64,000 bases of DNA from NCBI GenBank assembly GCA_027559495.1, contig JAMXSV010000004.1, positions 3,151,001 to 3,215,000 on the forward strand, in the 5' to 3' direction. The notes below the pieces were generated by a model. The model was not told the DNA's origin. It did no database searches and was given only the letters and a program-made list of their open reading frames with translations. Each line of letters starts with the position of its first letter. Positions within the stretch are counted from its first letter, which is position 1. The DNA comes from Aurifilum marmelostoma (lineage: Eukaryota; Ascomycota; Sordariomycetes; Diaporthales; Cryphonectriaceae). Position numbers and translations under genes: made by a program. Of the stretch, positions 48,098-58,457 are shown in pieces.

Positions 48098-50199
48098 GTG
48101 CGCCCATACAAGGCAGTCAACCTGGATTTTGAAGCGAGAGTCCCCGTCCCCTTCAGCATCTTCCCCTCGTCGTACCGCGACGCCGAGCAGAAGGAGTCGG
48201 TCACGACCACCCACGAGGAGGTGCAGATCGAGCTTCCTCCTCACCACCACCAAAGGCCCGGGCGGGAAGGTAGTCAGTACTCTTCCCACTCCGCCGCTTC
48301 TGCCGCCGACCTTCCGCCTCGCGGGGAGCAGCGTCGCTACTCTGAGGAGGAGGTCCGCATCATCAGGGAGAGGGAAGAAGAACGTTACCGCCGCCCCGGT
48401 GCCCGTCGTGAGGAGTATTACCGCGAAGAGCTCAAGGAGCAACAGCCCAGGTATTGCCCAATACCCATCTGTTTTTCGTTGCAGTCTTTTCCTTGAGCCG
48501 GCTCCAGGTCTCCCTCCCTCTCTCAGCTGCATCGGCGTCGGTCAACGACAAGTTTCCCCGAGGCAAAAGCATTTCAAAAAAGAGAAAGAAAAAAATTGAA
48601 AGAGACCAGGACGATGAAGAGAGAAGAGCAAAGAAGAAGAGGAAAAAAAGAAAGAAAAAATCCCCCAAAACTTCCACTCTTCGCTGTTGTCGTCCCCTTC
48701 TGCGTGATTTCTGATGTCGCCAGATGAAGCCAAAACTTCTATCATCCTTCCTGCAAGTCCTCACTGCTGACTCTGTATTGTTTTCTGCTGTATGAACAGG
48801 CCCGCTCGCTCCCACTACTCTGACACCCACATCGAGTTCGACGCCCGTCGTCCTCGTCACCACCGCGATCACCACCACCACGAGCAGGAGGAGCATCGTC
48901 ACCACGAGCACCTGCCCGAGCAGTACTACTCTCCCATTGACAAGATCGAGCGTGAGTACCGTGCTCGATACCAACCCGGCTACCGTGAGGACGTCCGCGT
49001 AACCGAGACCACCGTCGACGGATCGTACCACCACCGCCGACCCGTTGTGCAGGAGAGCGTCCACATCGACGAGACCATTGTCGACGGAGCTTCTTCTTAC
49101 CACCGCCACAAGCCCGCCGTCAAGGAGACCGTCCACGTCAGCGAGACCACCGTTGACGGAGCCTACCGCCGACCCGTGATCAAGGAGACCGTTCGAGTCG
49201 ACGAGACCACCGTCGAGACCCCCGAATCCGCCCATCTGTGAGGGATTCCGTCCGTGTCGAGGAGACCATCGAGTTCGACCGCTCTGAGCGCCCCAAGCAT
49301 CATCACCGTCAGCATCACCACGAACAGAAAGCAGACATGGGTTACTTTGACGAGGATGGTAAGTTATCAACACCCTATTTCTGCCCTCGCCCCTGTTCCC
49401 TTGCGTACAAGCACATGCATCCAAATTTTGGTTCCCATATCCTGTCTTTCTTTTGCCAAATCTCCTCTTCATCTCCAATCTGAATGCCTTCCCCCGCTGT
49501 AGGCCATTATCACTCGTTCCGCCACGGCCTTCACAAGCTGGCGGACCGTGTCGTCCACCCTGAAGGGCATCATCATCACCACCACCACCATCACAATCCT
49601 CAAGATTACAAGACAGTGGAGGTGGTGGAGGAGGTCCGGGAGAGCCGCCGCCCTCGACAGGAACACTCGGCTTACTCTGAGGACTTTGCGCCCTATACAG
49701 TCACCATCCCCTGCCACCACATCCGGATCGGCGATATTCTTATGCTCCAGGGCCACCCGTGCCAGGTGATCCGCATCTCGAGCTCCAATGCCACCGGCCA
49801 GCACCGCTACCTGGGTGTCGACCTGTTCACCAAGCAGCTCCACGAGGAGTCCTCCCAGGTCCACAACCCGGCGCCCAGCGTCGTCGTCCAGACCATGCGC
49901 GGTCCCATCATGAAGCAGTACCGCGTCCTTGACCTACAGGACGGTCACGGTAAGCCTCGCCCAAATTTCTCACCCTTCCTGCAAACCAAGAATGCTGACG
50001 TAGCGATGTCTTAGTCGTCGCCATGACCGAGACGGGAGATGTCAAGCAGAGCCTGCCCGTCAGCGAACAGTCCAACCTGTGGGAGCGCCTGTCCAAGGCC
50101 TTCGACTCGGGCCGGGGATCTGTGCGTGTGCTGGTGGTTCACCACCACGGCAAGGAGATGGCGGTGGACATGAAGGTGCTGCACGGCTCGTCGCTGTAG
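48098..50199 (+). CDS. hex1: HEX-1, Woronin-body major protein, with repeat-bearing N-terminal extension
   Basis: HEX-1 self-assembles into the crystalline peroxisome-derived core that plugs septal pores after wounding. The certain core is 49337-49358, 49503-49949 and 50015-50199 (217 residues). It runs from MGYFDEDGHYHSFRHGLHKL through a nine-His run and the eIF5A-like fold (HIRIGDILMLQGHPCQVIRI, HRYLGVDLFTKQLHEESS, IVAMTETGDVK-like VVAMTETGDVKQ) to the C-terminus GSSL. The usual peroxisomal signal is SRL; here it is SSL. Upstream, coding-like exons (about 48098-48450 and 48800-49241) are joined by a 349-nt GT..AG intron and carry four related repeats of about 22 residues (ETTVDG-type). They shift frame at the C5 run 49219-49223, and exon 48098-48450 has no in-frame ATG. 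An ATG at 48792 spans the 3' splice site. Long and short forms by alternative splicing are known for fungal hex1 genes. Core certain; extension probable. Confidence 0.9.
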
Positions 50200-51172
50200 A
50201 GGAGGGGAACGAGTTGTTGTTGTTGTGATGATGAGAACCACATAGTGTTGGCAGTGTCAAGCCCGAGAGGCGTTTCACTTCCCGCCTGGTGATCCACTGC
50301 AGCTCGCCGGCCCTTCCTCTCCTCCCAGGGACGGCTCTGAGCTCGGTGTTGATCTCTCGCGGGAGTCGCCATTGGCGCTTGTCTTGCTCTTCTGCTTTTC
50401 TCTTTTTATTGTCGCCATGAGGTAATGACGGTTATTTCTTTTCTCTTTTCTATTTCTACTTTATGACGGCACAAGGGAATGCTCCAGAGTCCAAAGGGAA
50501 ATCGTACATTCTTTTGGTTTGGGGCCCATTGGAACAAAAAGAATCACGACACAAAATAGGGTCCAGAATCGGCACGACTTTGAGTCCCGGGCAGGGGAGG
50601 GTGAACCGTCTTGGAGAGATCCACGGTTCTCTTTCCCAGCTCAGTATTTCCATGTCAGGATTTGATTGATATAGAAATTAGGTAGTGTTTGTTTTGTGTG
50701 TACATGAACCTCTGGATAAAATTAAGACTGAAGCATTGGGGACATGTGGTCAATTGTCGTGCTCCATTCTTTGGTGTTCGTACATTTGTGTGTGTGTGTT
50801 CTCATGTGTTTCCATACCGTGTTGTTGGCCTGCAAGAGGTGCTACCCGCCCTTTCCCTTTTCCCGAGAACACACAGTGAGATGATACAGTATTTTAGACA
50901 GCTGACACAAAGCAAGTACCTTGTTGGCTGCTCCTGCCCTGACTGGAGTGGATGGCTTAAACTAGGGCGGGGGGAGGCGCATGGATGCACCCCTCACATC
51001 TGATAAGCATATTCCTTCCTCGTTTCATAGGTCAGGAAACCCATTCTCTTCTCTCTTCTCTTTCAACAGCATTTCTCTTCCAAATTCGCACATTATATTG
51101 CTCATATATCCATCAATATATACCCTGCAGGACAGCACAATAAACAGTGCCTGTGGACAAGAGTCAGCAGCC
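50200..51172. other. hex1 3' flank and bleomycin hydrolase promoter/leader
   Basis: No gene is seen in 970 bases between two tandem plus-strand genes. It contains a GTGTGTGT tract near 50789 and AT-rich TATATATC-like sequence near 51100-51125, about 60 bases before the next ATG. Confidence 0.6.
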
Positions 51173-53188
51173 ATGGGTGCGAACCAGTCCACACCATCCT
51201 CTTCCTCTGACGCCGGGAGGGCTGTCGCCGAGCGCCTCCGTGCCCTCGACTTGGAGAAGAAAGAGGACGTCAACGAGGACGGCTTCGTCGAGGTCGAGGG
51301 TCCTCTCAACGAGAAGACACTGGGTGTGTTGCGGTACTCGCCTTCCAAGCTCGACGTTGGAGAGTTGGAGGACTGGCAGACCAGGCTGCTGAAGGATCCG
51401 AAGAATAGGTAATCTTTTCCCTTTTTTTTTTTTTTTTTTTTTTTTTGCCCTTAAGAAGAGAAAGTATCAAGTTGTACGGAGTACTTGGGTATATTCGATA
51501 GACTTTTCTTGTTTCGTGTGTGCATGTGCATCTATCCTGTGATGAATGAGGCCTCATGTTCTGATTCTTCCCTCTCTTGTTTCTAATATCTCTTCCCCCG
51601 TGAAATAGGCTCGCCCTCTCAGCCCTGTCCGCCGCCAACCCTCGTGACATTCTGACCTCGCGCTCCGCCAAGATTGCCGACCAGCAGGTCTACAATATCA
51701 AGATCCCCTTCGAGGGCGCGCCCATCACCAACCAGCGCAGCAGTGGCCGGTGCTGGCTGTTTGCGGCCACCAACGTTTTCCGGATCGCCCTCATGCGAAA
51801 GTACAACCTGGAGTCGTTTGAGCTGAGCCAGGCATGGCTGTTCTTCTGGTAAGTCGTTTTCTTCCTCAGCCCATTCCCGGTTCTCTTTTTGCCCATTTGC
51901 TTTCAGTAGCAAATTCTGACTTTTCACCACCACATGCTAGGGACAAGCTGGAGAAGGCAAACTTCTTCCTTGAGCAGATCATCGATACGGCTGACCTGGA
52001 CCTGGACTCTCGGCTTGTCCAGCATCTTGTCCACTCGCCGCTTTCTGACGGTGGTCAGTGGGATATGGTCTACAATCTTGTGACCAAGTATGGACTGGGT
52101 ATGTGTTTCCAGTGCAGCACCTCTCCCTATGTATCGCTTTGAGTCGCTGGGGTGACCACTCACACCTCTTCTGCACAGTCCCTCAGGTTCTCTACCCCGA
52201 CTCCTTCAACGCCAAGTCCAGCTCGATCATCAACTCTCTCATCTTCACCAAGCTGCGCGAAGACGCCCTCATCCTCCGGTCCATGCTCAGGTCGCCCTCC
52301 ACCACGGCTTCCTCCGTCGCCGCAGCCAAGGCCAAGATGGTCAAGGAGATTCATAGCATCCTCACGCTGACCCTGGGCCCGCCGCCCACCCCCAGCGACG
52401 AGTTCTCCTGGCAGTTTGTCGACAAGAGCGGCCGGGCCAGGGAGGTCCGCTCCACGCCCCTCGACTTCGCTAGCGATATCTGGAGTGCTGACTTCCGCGT
52501 GACCTCGTCGGTCCTGGCGGGGCTCGTCTCGCTGGTGCACGACCCGCGCAACCCGCCTCTGTCGCTGCTTACCGTCGACAGGCTGGGCAATATTGTCGGT
52601 GGCCGGGGCATCACCTACATCAACGTGGACATGCAGACCCTCAAGAATGCCTGCGTCAACATGCTCAAGGCCGGCCTGCCCGTCTTCTTCGGCAGCGACG
52701 TCGGCAAGTTCAGCGACGCGTCGGGCGTCATGGACCTGGCCCTCATCGACTACGAGCTCGGCTTCAACGTGAGCATGCTGGGCATGGACAAGGCCGCGCG
52801 CCTGCGGACAGGCGAGAGTGCCATGACGCATGCCATGGTCCTCACCGCCGTGCATGTCGACGAGAAGACTGGCAAGACGGTCAGGTGGCGGGTGCAGAAC
52901 AGCTGGGGGACAGATCGCGGCATGGAAGGGTGGTGGGTCATGAGCGATGCTTGGTATGTCTCTTGTCTATCTGCCTTGCGCTGACTCGTTCCTTTATTTT
53001 CCCTTTTTTTTCGCCTCTTCTTCTTCTTCTTCTTTCAATTTCTTGACTGACTTATTTCTGGTAGGATGGACGAGTTTGTCTACCAAGCTGTTGTGGACTC
53101 CAGATTCCTGCCCAAAGAGGTCAAGGATGTGCGCAAGAAGGAGCCCATAGTCCTGCCTCTCTGGGATCCCATGGGTGCTCTTGCATAA
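51173..53188 (+). CDS. blh1: Bleomycin hydrolase-type cysteine aminopeptidase (Blh1/Lap3/Gal6)
   Basis: Hexameric, cytosolic papain-like peptidase of family C1B that trims peptides and hydrolyses homocysteine thiolactone. Exons: 51173-51408, 51609-51848, 51941-52098, 52179-52953, 53065-53188; joins are GT..AG and phase-consistent; 510 residues versus about 455-483 in relatives. The catalytic Cys127 lies in NQRSSGRCWLFA, His429 in AMTHAMVL, Asn452 in VQNSWG. The C-terminal arm PLWDPMGALA ends without the extra terminal residue that yeast Gal6 removes by self-processing. The start MGANQSTPSS fits an N-myristoylation signal (Gly2, Ser6), and the first 45 residues are an extension. The first intron begins with a run of about 24 T. 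Confidence 0.95.
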
Positions 53189-53677
53189 GAGCCAGGCACA
53201 TTCTCGGGTCAACAGTTTTTGATATATCTTTTTTCTCTCGGCAGCAGCGGCGGCAGCGGCAGAAATACAGCCTCGTGCATCTTACTCCTCGGGCGTGGGT
53301 GTGAACGTATGTGAGCTCGTTCACCTTCGTATTAGGCACGGCTCACACCAATGCATGACGCAGGAGGCTGCGGTACAAGTAAGTACATTTTTGGGATACA
53401 TACATTATATATAATATGACTCGACTTGCATGAGTATGTGATACGCATTACGTCAAAACAAAAGGGAACATCGGGACGCAGATTCCCTCGGTCAATCGAC
53501 CTTTCCCCTCTTTCATGCGACCTGGTGTGTGCCGACTCGCCGAGCACAGAGAGAGAGAGAGAGCTGGATGTGCCTCCACGCGTAGGTTCCTTTCCGGGCA
53601 CCGTAAGCCTGCCGATAATATAGGCGAGGTGCGGTGGGGGCCCTGGGTCTGAAAAGGGGCCAATTGTTTGTCACACT

Positions 53678-53681
<4 letters not shown>

Positions 53682-53728
<47 letters not shown>
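53682..53728. repeat. (CA)23 microsatellite
   Basis: Forty-seven bases of perfect CA repeat seen directly, about 500 bases downstream of the bleomycin hydrolase stop; intergenic. Confidence 0.96.
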
Positions 53729-53730
<2 letters not shown>

Positions 53731-54873
53731 CTCTAGACCTTGGCCGGCCTGCACCAAGATAACCGCCTCCTCTGCAGAGGAATGGAGTGAGATGAGAGGC
53801 AAGGGGGGCAAAAAGAAAAGAAGAAAAAAAGAAGGAAAGCTGCGCACATAGAGACCGCTCTTTGCCATCTCCTTCGCCCTCAACTTTGTCAGCCCAAGCC
53901 AGACAAGACATCACATACTCAATGTACCGGAGTACATTACTACAAGGCCGCTTTTTCTGTACTGTACCAGCCAAAAGTGATGAATCGATATTGCTAGTTC
54001 TCGGCCTTTCAGCCCACCAGAAAACTGGGGAAGCACAAGGACCTGTGTGAGCTGGCTGGATGAGTTGGCATGCCTTGTCTCACTTCGCCTCGAGGGAAGA
54101 AGAAAAACAAAAATAAGCCACGGACAGGAGCTGTCGAAACACCCGAAAGTCATGTGCGTGCGGGCAAGTGATGATGAGCCAGTCGGGTGGAGTGCGCCAG
54201 ATGCGGCTCACTTTTCACGGCCCCCCCCCCCCCAATCCTTCTAAAGAATGACTGACTTGAAGATCATCAACTATTAATATGTACTGTAATCATGTACATG
54301 CGCTACTCTAAAAACAAACAAAAAGCTATGAGCCCTTTTTTTTTTCCTTCCTCGGGCATCAACACGACACTGAAACATAACTCTTCATCTGGGGCCAACG
54401 AAACGGACCCCGCCGGCCCTTCGAGACCTTGATCAAGTCTTCCTGTGGAGGTCACACTATCTATCCATCTGGCCGGAACCAGGCCTTATTACTAATTACT
54501 ACTACGGTACTGTGCTGTAATTACTGCGTGGTATGTATCATATGGTACATAGAGACATTTGACCGCCCAACCAACCAGCCAGCCCGCCTCCTCCGCCCCC
54601 CGCCCCCGGCTCTTTTCCTTTCTCAGCTGAAGAGAAGGACGAGAACTAAAGACGCCCAAGGGGGGGTTCGGGCACCAATGAGGCAGACGGAGAGAGAAAA
54701 AAAGAAGAAGAGAAAAAAAAAAAATCTGGAACGGGAACGAACCTGAGGGGGGTTTGTACATCTGTAGAGGCAGAAGATCTTATGAATGACCGCAGAACAC
54801 GTGTGTGTTTACGTGTATGCGTGGTAAGGGAAGCCTGTGGGGGGGGGGGGGTTAATCCTTGCCTGGTTGGGTG

Positions 54874-54875
<2 letters not shown>

Positions 54876-54909
<34 letters not shown>
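54876..54909. repeat. (GT)17 microsatellite
   Basis: Perfect dinucleotide repeat seen directly in the long gene-free stretch, just after a G-run near 54840. Confidence 0.95.
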
Positions 54910-54910
<1 letters not shown>

Positions 54911-55625
54911 CGCTTGTCTGCCTGTGCTTCTAACACGATTGAATCAAACACCTGCAGATGGACTAAAGTTGCAGTCTAGGTTAAGAAGAAGAAGAAGAAA
55001 AGGGACAGCATTTGCAGCCCTCAGTCATCTTCGTGGCTCTTACTCGCTTCGGAGGCGTAACGAGGGTTCGATGAAGAGTCTGTCAATGGGGAGGTTTCAT
55101 GGTCGATCTTGTACCATGTGGTCGGCTACTCTTGTGGGTGTGTTTTGTCAAATCTGGTATATACATGATAAGTAGAATAGTTGGCATTGCCGGCATAGCA
55201 TGGACAGCATTGCAGAGGCCAAGGTAAGGAAAAGGGTCTGGCGACACAAGACAAGATGGTGCTGACAACAGGATGGGCCGTGGGCCGAATGACCAAGAGG
55301 AGTACCACCACCAACCAACCAGGGTTGGAGGGGCGGAGAAGGGGAAAAAAAGAAAAAAAGGTAGAGAGTCTCCGAGGCCCCCAAAAGCGGCATCGCCTAG
55401 TGGACGAGATGGGGTTGTTGTGATCCGTTGTGGTGGCGTGGCGTGGCGTGGCGTGTACAATACATGGTAAGTAGCAGCAGTTCTTATCACCACACTGTAT
55501 TTTCCGGTCGTCTAGGACTGCACAGGAGAGGGACGTGGCAAGCTGGGAGCCTGCCAAAGACGCCCCAAGGACAGAAACAAGATCGGCCGTCGTATCCGGG
55601 GAGTCTCAGGGGCCTGAACAACGTG

Positions 55626-55648
55626 GTGTGTGTGTGTGTGTGTGTGTG
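55626..55648. repeat. (GT)11 microsatellite
   Basis: Short perfect GT repeat seen directly; intergenic. Confidence 0.9.
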
Positions 55649-58457
55649 AGTGGAGTGGAAGGGCGTGTGGAACGGGTCTTTTGGTGCCGTTGCATCTACT
55701 GCCATGATGTTGCTGTGGTGGAGGTTCAGCTGGGGGATCCATCCAGCCTTGTGCATCTGTCTGGCCTTTTTTTTTTTTTTTTTTTTTTTTTTTGTTGTTG
55801 CTGTTGTTGAGGTAGCATTTCCTTGAGACCCGCTCGCCTGCTCGTCTTTTTTTAACAGCAACAGCAGCACCACTTTCTCTCGTGTTTGGCCGGATGGGTC
55901 TGACTAGATATAGCACTCGTACATATGGGCTCCTCGTATCCTCTTTGGAACCAGTCGAGTATTTTTTCTGGGTGAGAAGCAAGAAAGAAAAAGAAAAAGA
56001 CCCTGCCTGACTTAGCATGTAACAGAATACCATAGTACCTGCAGAGAAAAAGAGAGAAGCCGAACCAGAAAAATGGGCCCAACGTCATTCCAGGCGGTGA
56101 TGTCAGAGGGGAGGACCCCTGACAGCTCACTGGATGCTTGGGTGTGGTGGCGGGGTTGGGTACACGCAGGGCAGGGCCCAGCCAGCAGCTAAGGCCTGGG
56201 GGGGAACTTTGCTGGCCCACATTGGGGGGGGGATATTGGGGGGGGGCGCTGAAGGGGGTGCCTGGACAGCGAGGGCCCCTCTCGTTTCCGGCCAGGGGCC
56301 CCCCCCGGCACAAGACGTAACTTGAGCTTGGTGTTTGACCTGGCACCTGGCAATTAAGCCTTGGTGGTCCCCTGTATCCGTACATACTAGTAGTAGGTAT
56401 ATGACAGACCACCCGTGTCCATCCTCTCTCTCATGAGAGCTTCACCCTGGCATGTTCATCTTGCCCCGTCCTCCTCCTCCCCCCACCCCTCCCCGGGTTC
56501 CCACATCCTACAGACTATCATGTAGGAATGATGCCCAGCGTAGCAGGCAGGGCCTGGTAAGGGAGGGTCAAGACATGGGCGGTTCGGTGCAGGGATTGGG
56601 TGGTAGAAGAATATTAGTGGTAGATCAAAAGTTTGAGATCTGGAGGTGCGAGCGAGAAGAGAGCAAAGGCGAGGGTGGAAGAGGAGAGGGTCCATGAAGA
56701 AGGGAGAGAGGAGTGCCCAACTGGCCACTGAACATTGACCACCCGTGCCACCTTACCGGCCCTAACCACCCACTGGTAACCCTAGCCAGTCAGCACCCAT
56801 GCCACCACCACCCCCCCCCCCCGCCCCTGCCCGGTTCCTCTCTCCCCAGGGCCTCAACCTTCCCCCTCTCAGCACAGCGGGATTGCTTCATGATGGAAGA
56901 GTGAGCTGCCTGTGTGTAAAACCCACCACCCCGTCTCCCCTGCCAGGTGGCACTGCCAAGTGGGGGAGGGACACATGCATGTGCATGAATGCCCTGTCTG
57001 CCAGTTGCCTCCGTCTGCCGAGTCTCCAGTCTATCGCCTTTCGGTACCCACCCTACCTTTTTTTTTATTTTTATTTTTTTAATTCTCTGTTCTTCCAAGG
57101 CTGGAGCTGAGCTGGATGGAATGTGTCTGCTATGGTTACGTCCTACTGCTATAGTACATACCTGGACAGCATACGTTGAACAGCCAGTCAGACAGTGCAG
57201 CCAGGCAAGACAGTCCTATTCTGTGCTGACCCGTACATTTTCTCGCACCCCGCCTCCTTCCTTTCCCCCCTCCATCAGTTTGTTTTCTTGCCCCGACACC
57301 CTTCTTCTTCTTCCTGTTATACCCTCCTCTCTTTTAATCCCACCACAACGCAGCGACAACAATCCTTTTTCCTATCCTCTACATCTTGACCTCGACTTGC
57401 ACTGGTTGTGAGCATCCGAGGCTGCTGCTGCTGCTGCTGCTGCTGGTCGTCTGCCTCGAGCGACTTCCCGTCAGGCTGTTGTGTCTTTGTGGTACGTCTT
57501 CAATCGCCTGTTTGTCTTTGGCTTTGGCTTTGGCTGCCTTGCCCTGGCTCTCCCGACCCTCGAGTCGCCTCTCCACAATGGAAAGGCCATCTCTTTGGAG
57601 GACTCGGTGGACGGGACAAGACGATTCATCCTTGCTCTTCCACGGCGATACACTTCACTTACACAATTTCCTGCTAGACAGTCACCACGGCCACAATTCC
57701 TCGAGACTATCTCGCCTCCTTCAACAAGGCGCATAAGCGGCGAGGACTACCTGCATCATTCTTGGCCCCAGGAATCTTACTCCCTCCTCCGTCTCCAACC
57801 GAATCGGGCCACACCAAGAGGACCCCTCCCTCGTTCCTTTTCCTCCTCCTCCTCCTCCTCCTCCTCCTCTTTGGTCCCCTTCTTTCTCTCCTCGAACTCG
57901 ACCTCTTTTTCTTTCTGGGCTCGCGACAATATAACTTCGCTCCCACCAATCAACCAGACAAGCCGGGCATCCAGGATCACCACACCAGCTTCTACCTCTG
58001 CTCTCGTGTCGACTCTGAAGGGAGAGGCATCTGGTAGCTGTCCCGCGCCATACTACCACACATCAGGGCGGCCGCTTCGTCTCTGACACGCATAAGGCTA
58101 TCTCCAGTTCCCCGCGCCGACGGACCCCCTGCTCTCCTCTCCTCTCCCTCCTCCCCCCCCCCCCCCTCTCTCGCCCTTGCGAACCTTACGATACTCGACC
58201 GCAACCTCGCCGCCCCCCTTCGACTGCAGCGCCACGATTTTCTCCCCCCCATAACAGCAGAGCGTACACGCTGATCCTGGCCCGTCCGTGCCGTTCACTC
58301 GAGCAACACATTCCTCACATTCCTTCCGCCACCACCGCTGCTGCGTTTGCAGCCCGATTAGCGGGTCGGGTCGGCCCCGCCTTGTCGACTTTCCCTCTAC
58401 CGGCTTGATAGCGTCCCGCCCTCGCCGACTCGCCGTCTGGGTCTGGGCCTGGTTGCC

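Larger units (their letters stand above)
53189..58457. other. Long gene-free stretch with microsatellites; leader of the DUF8035-like gene at right
   Basis: More than 5 kb without a supportable gene. It carries (CA)23, (GT)n and (GT)n tracts (separate entries), a (GGCGT)4 tandem near 55433-55453, a T run of about 26 near 55767, and C runs near 54223 and 56811. From about 57300 to 58457 the sequence is C/T-rich with CTG and CCT repeats, as in long 5' leaders. Confidence 0.6.
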
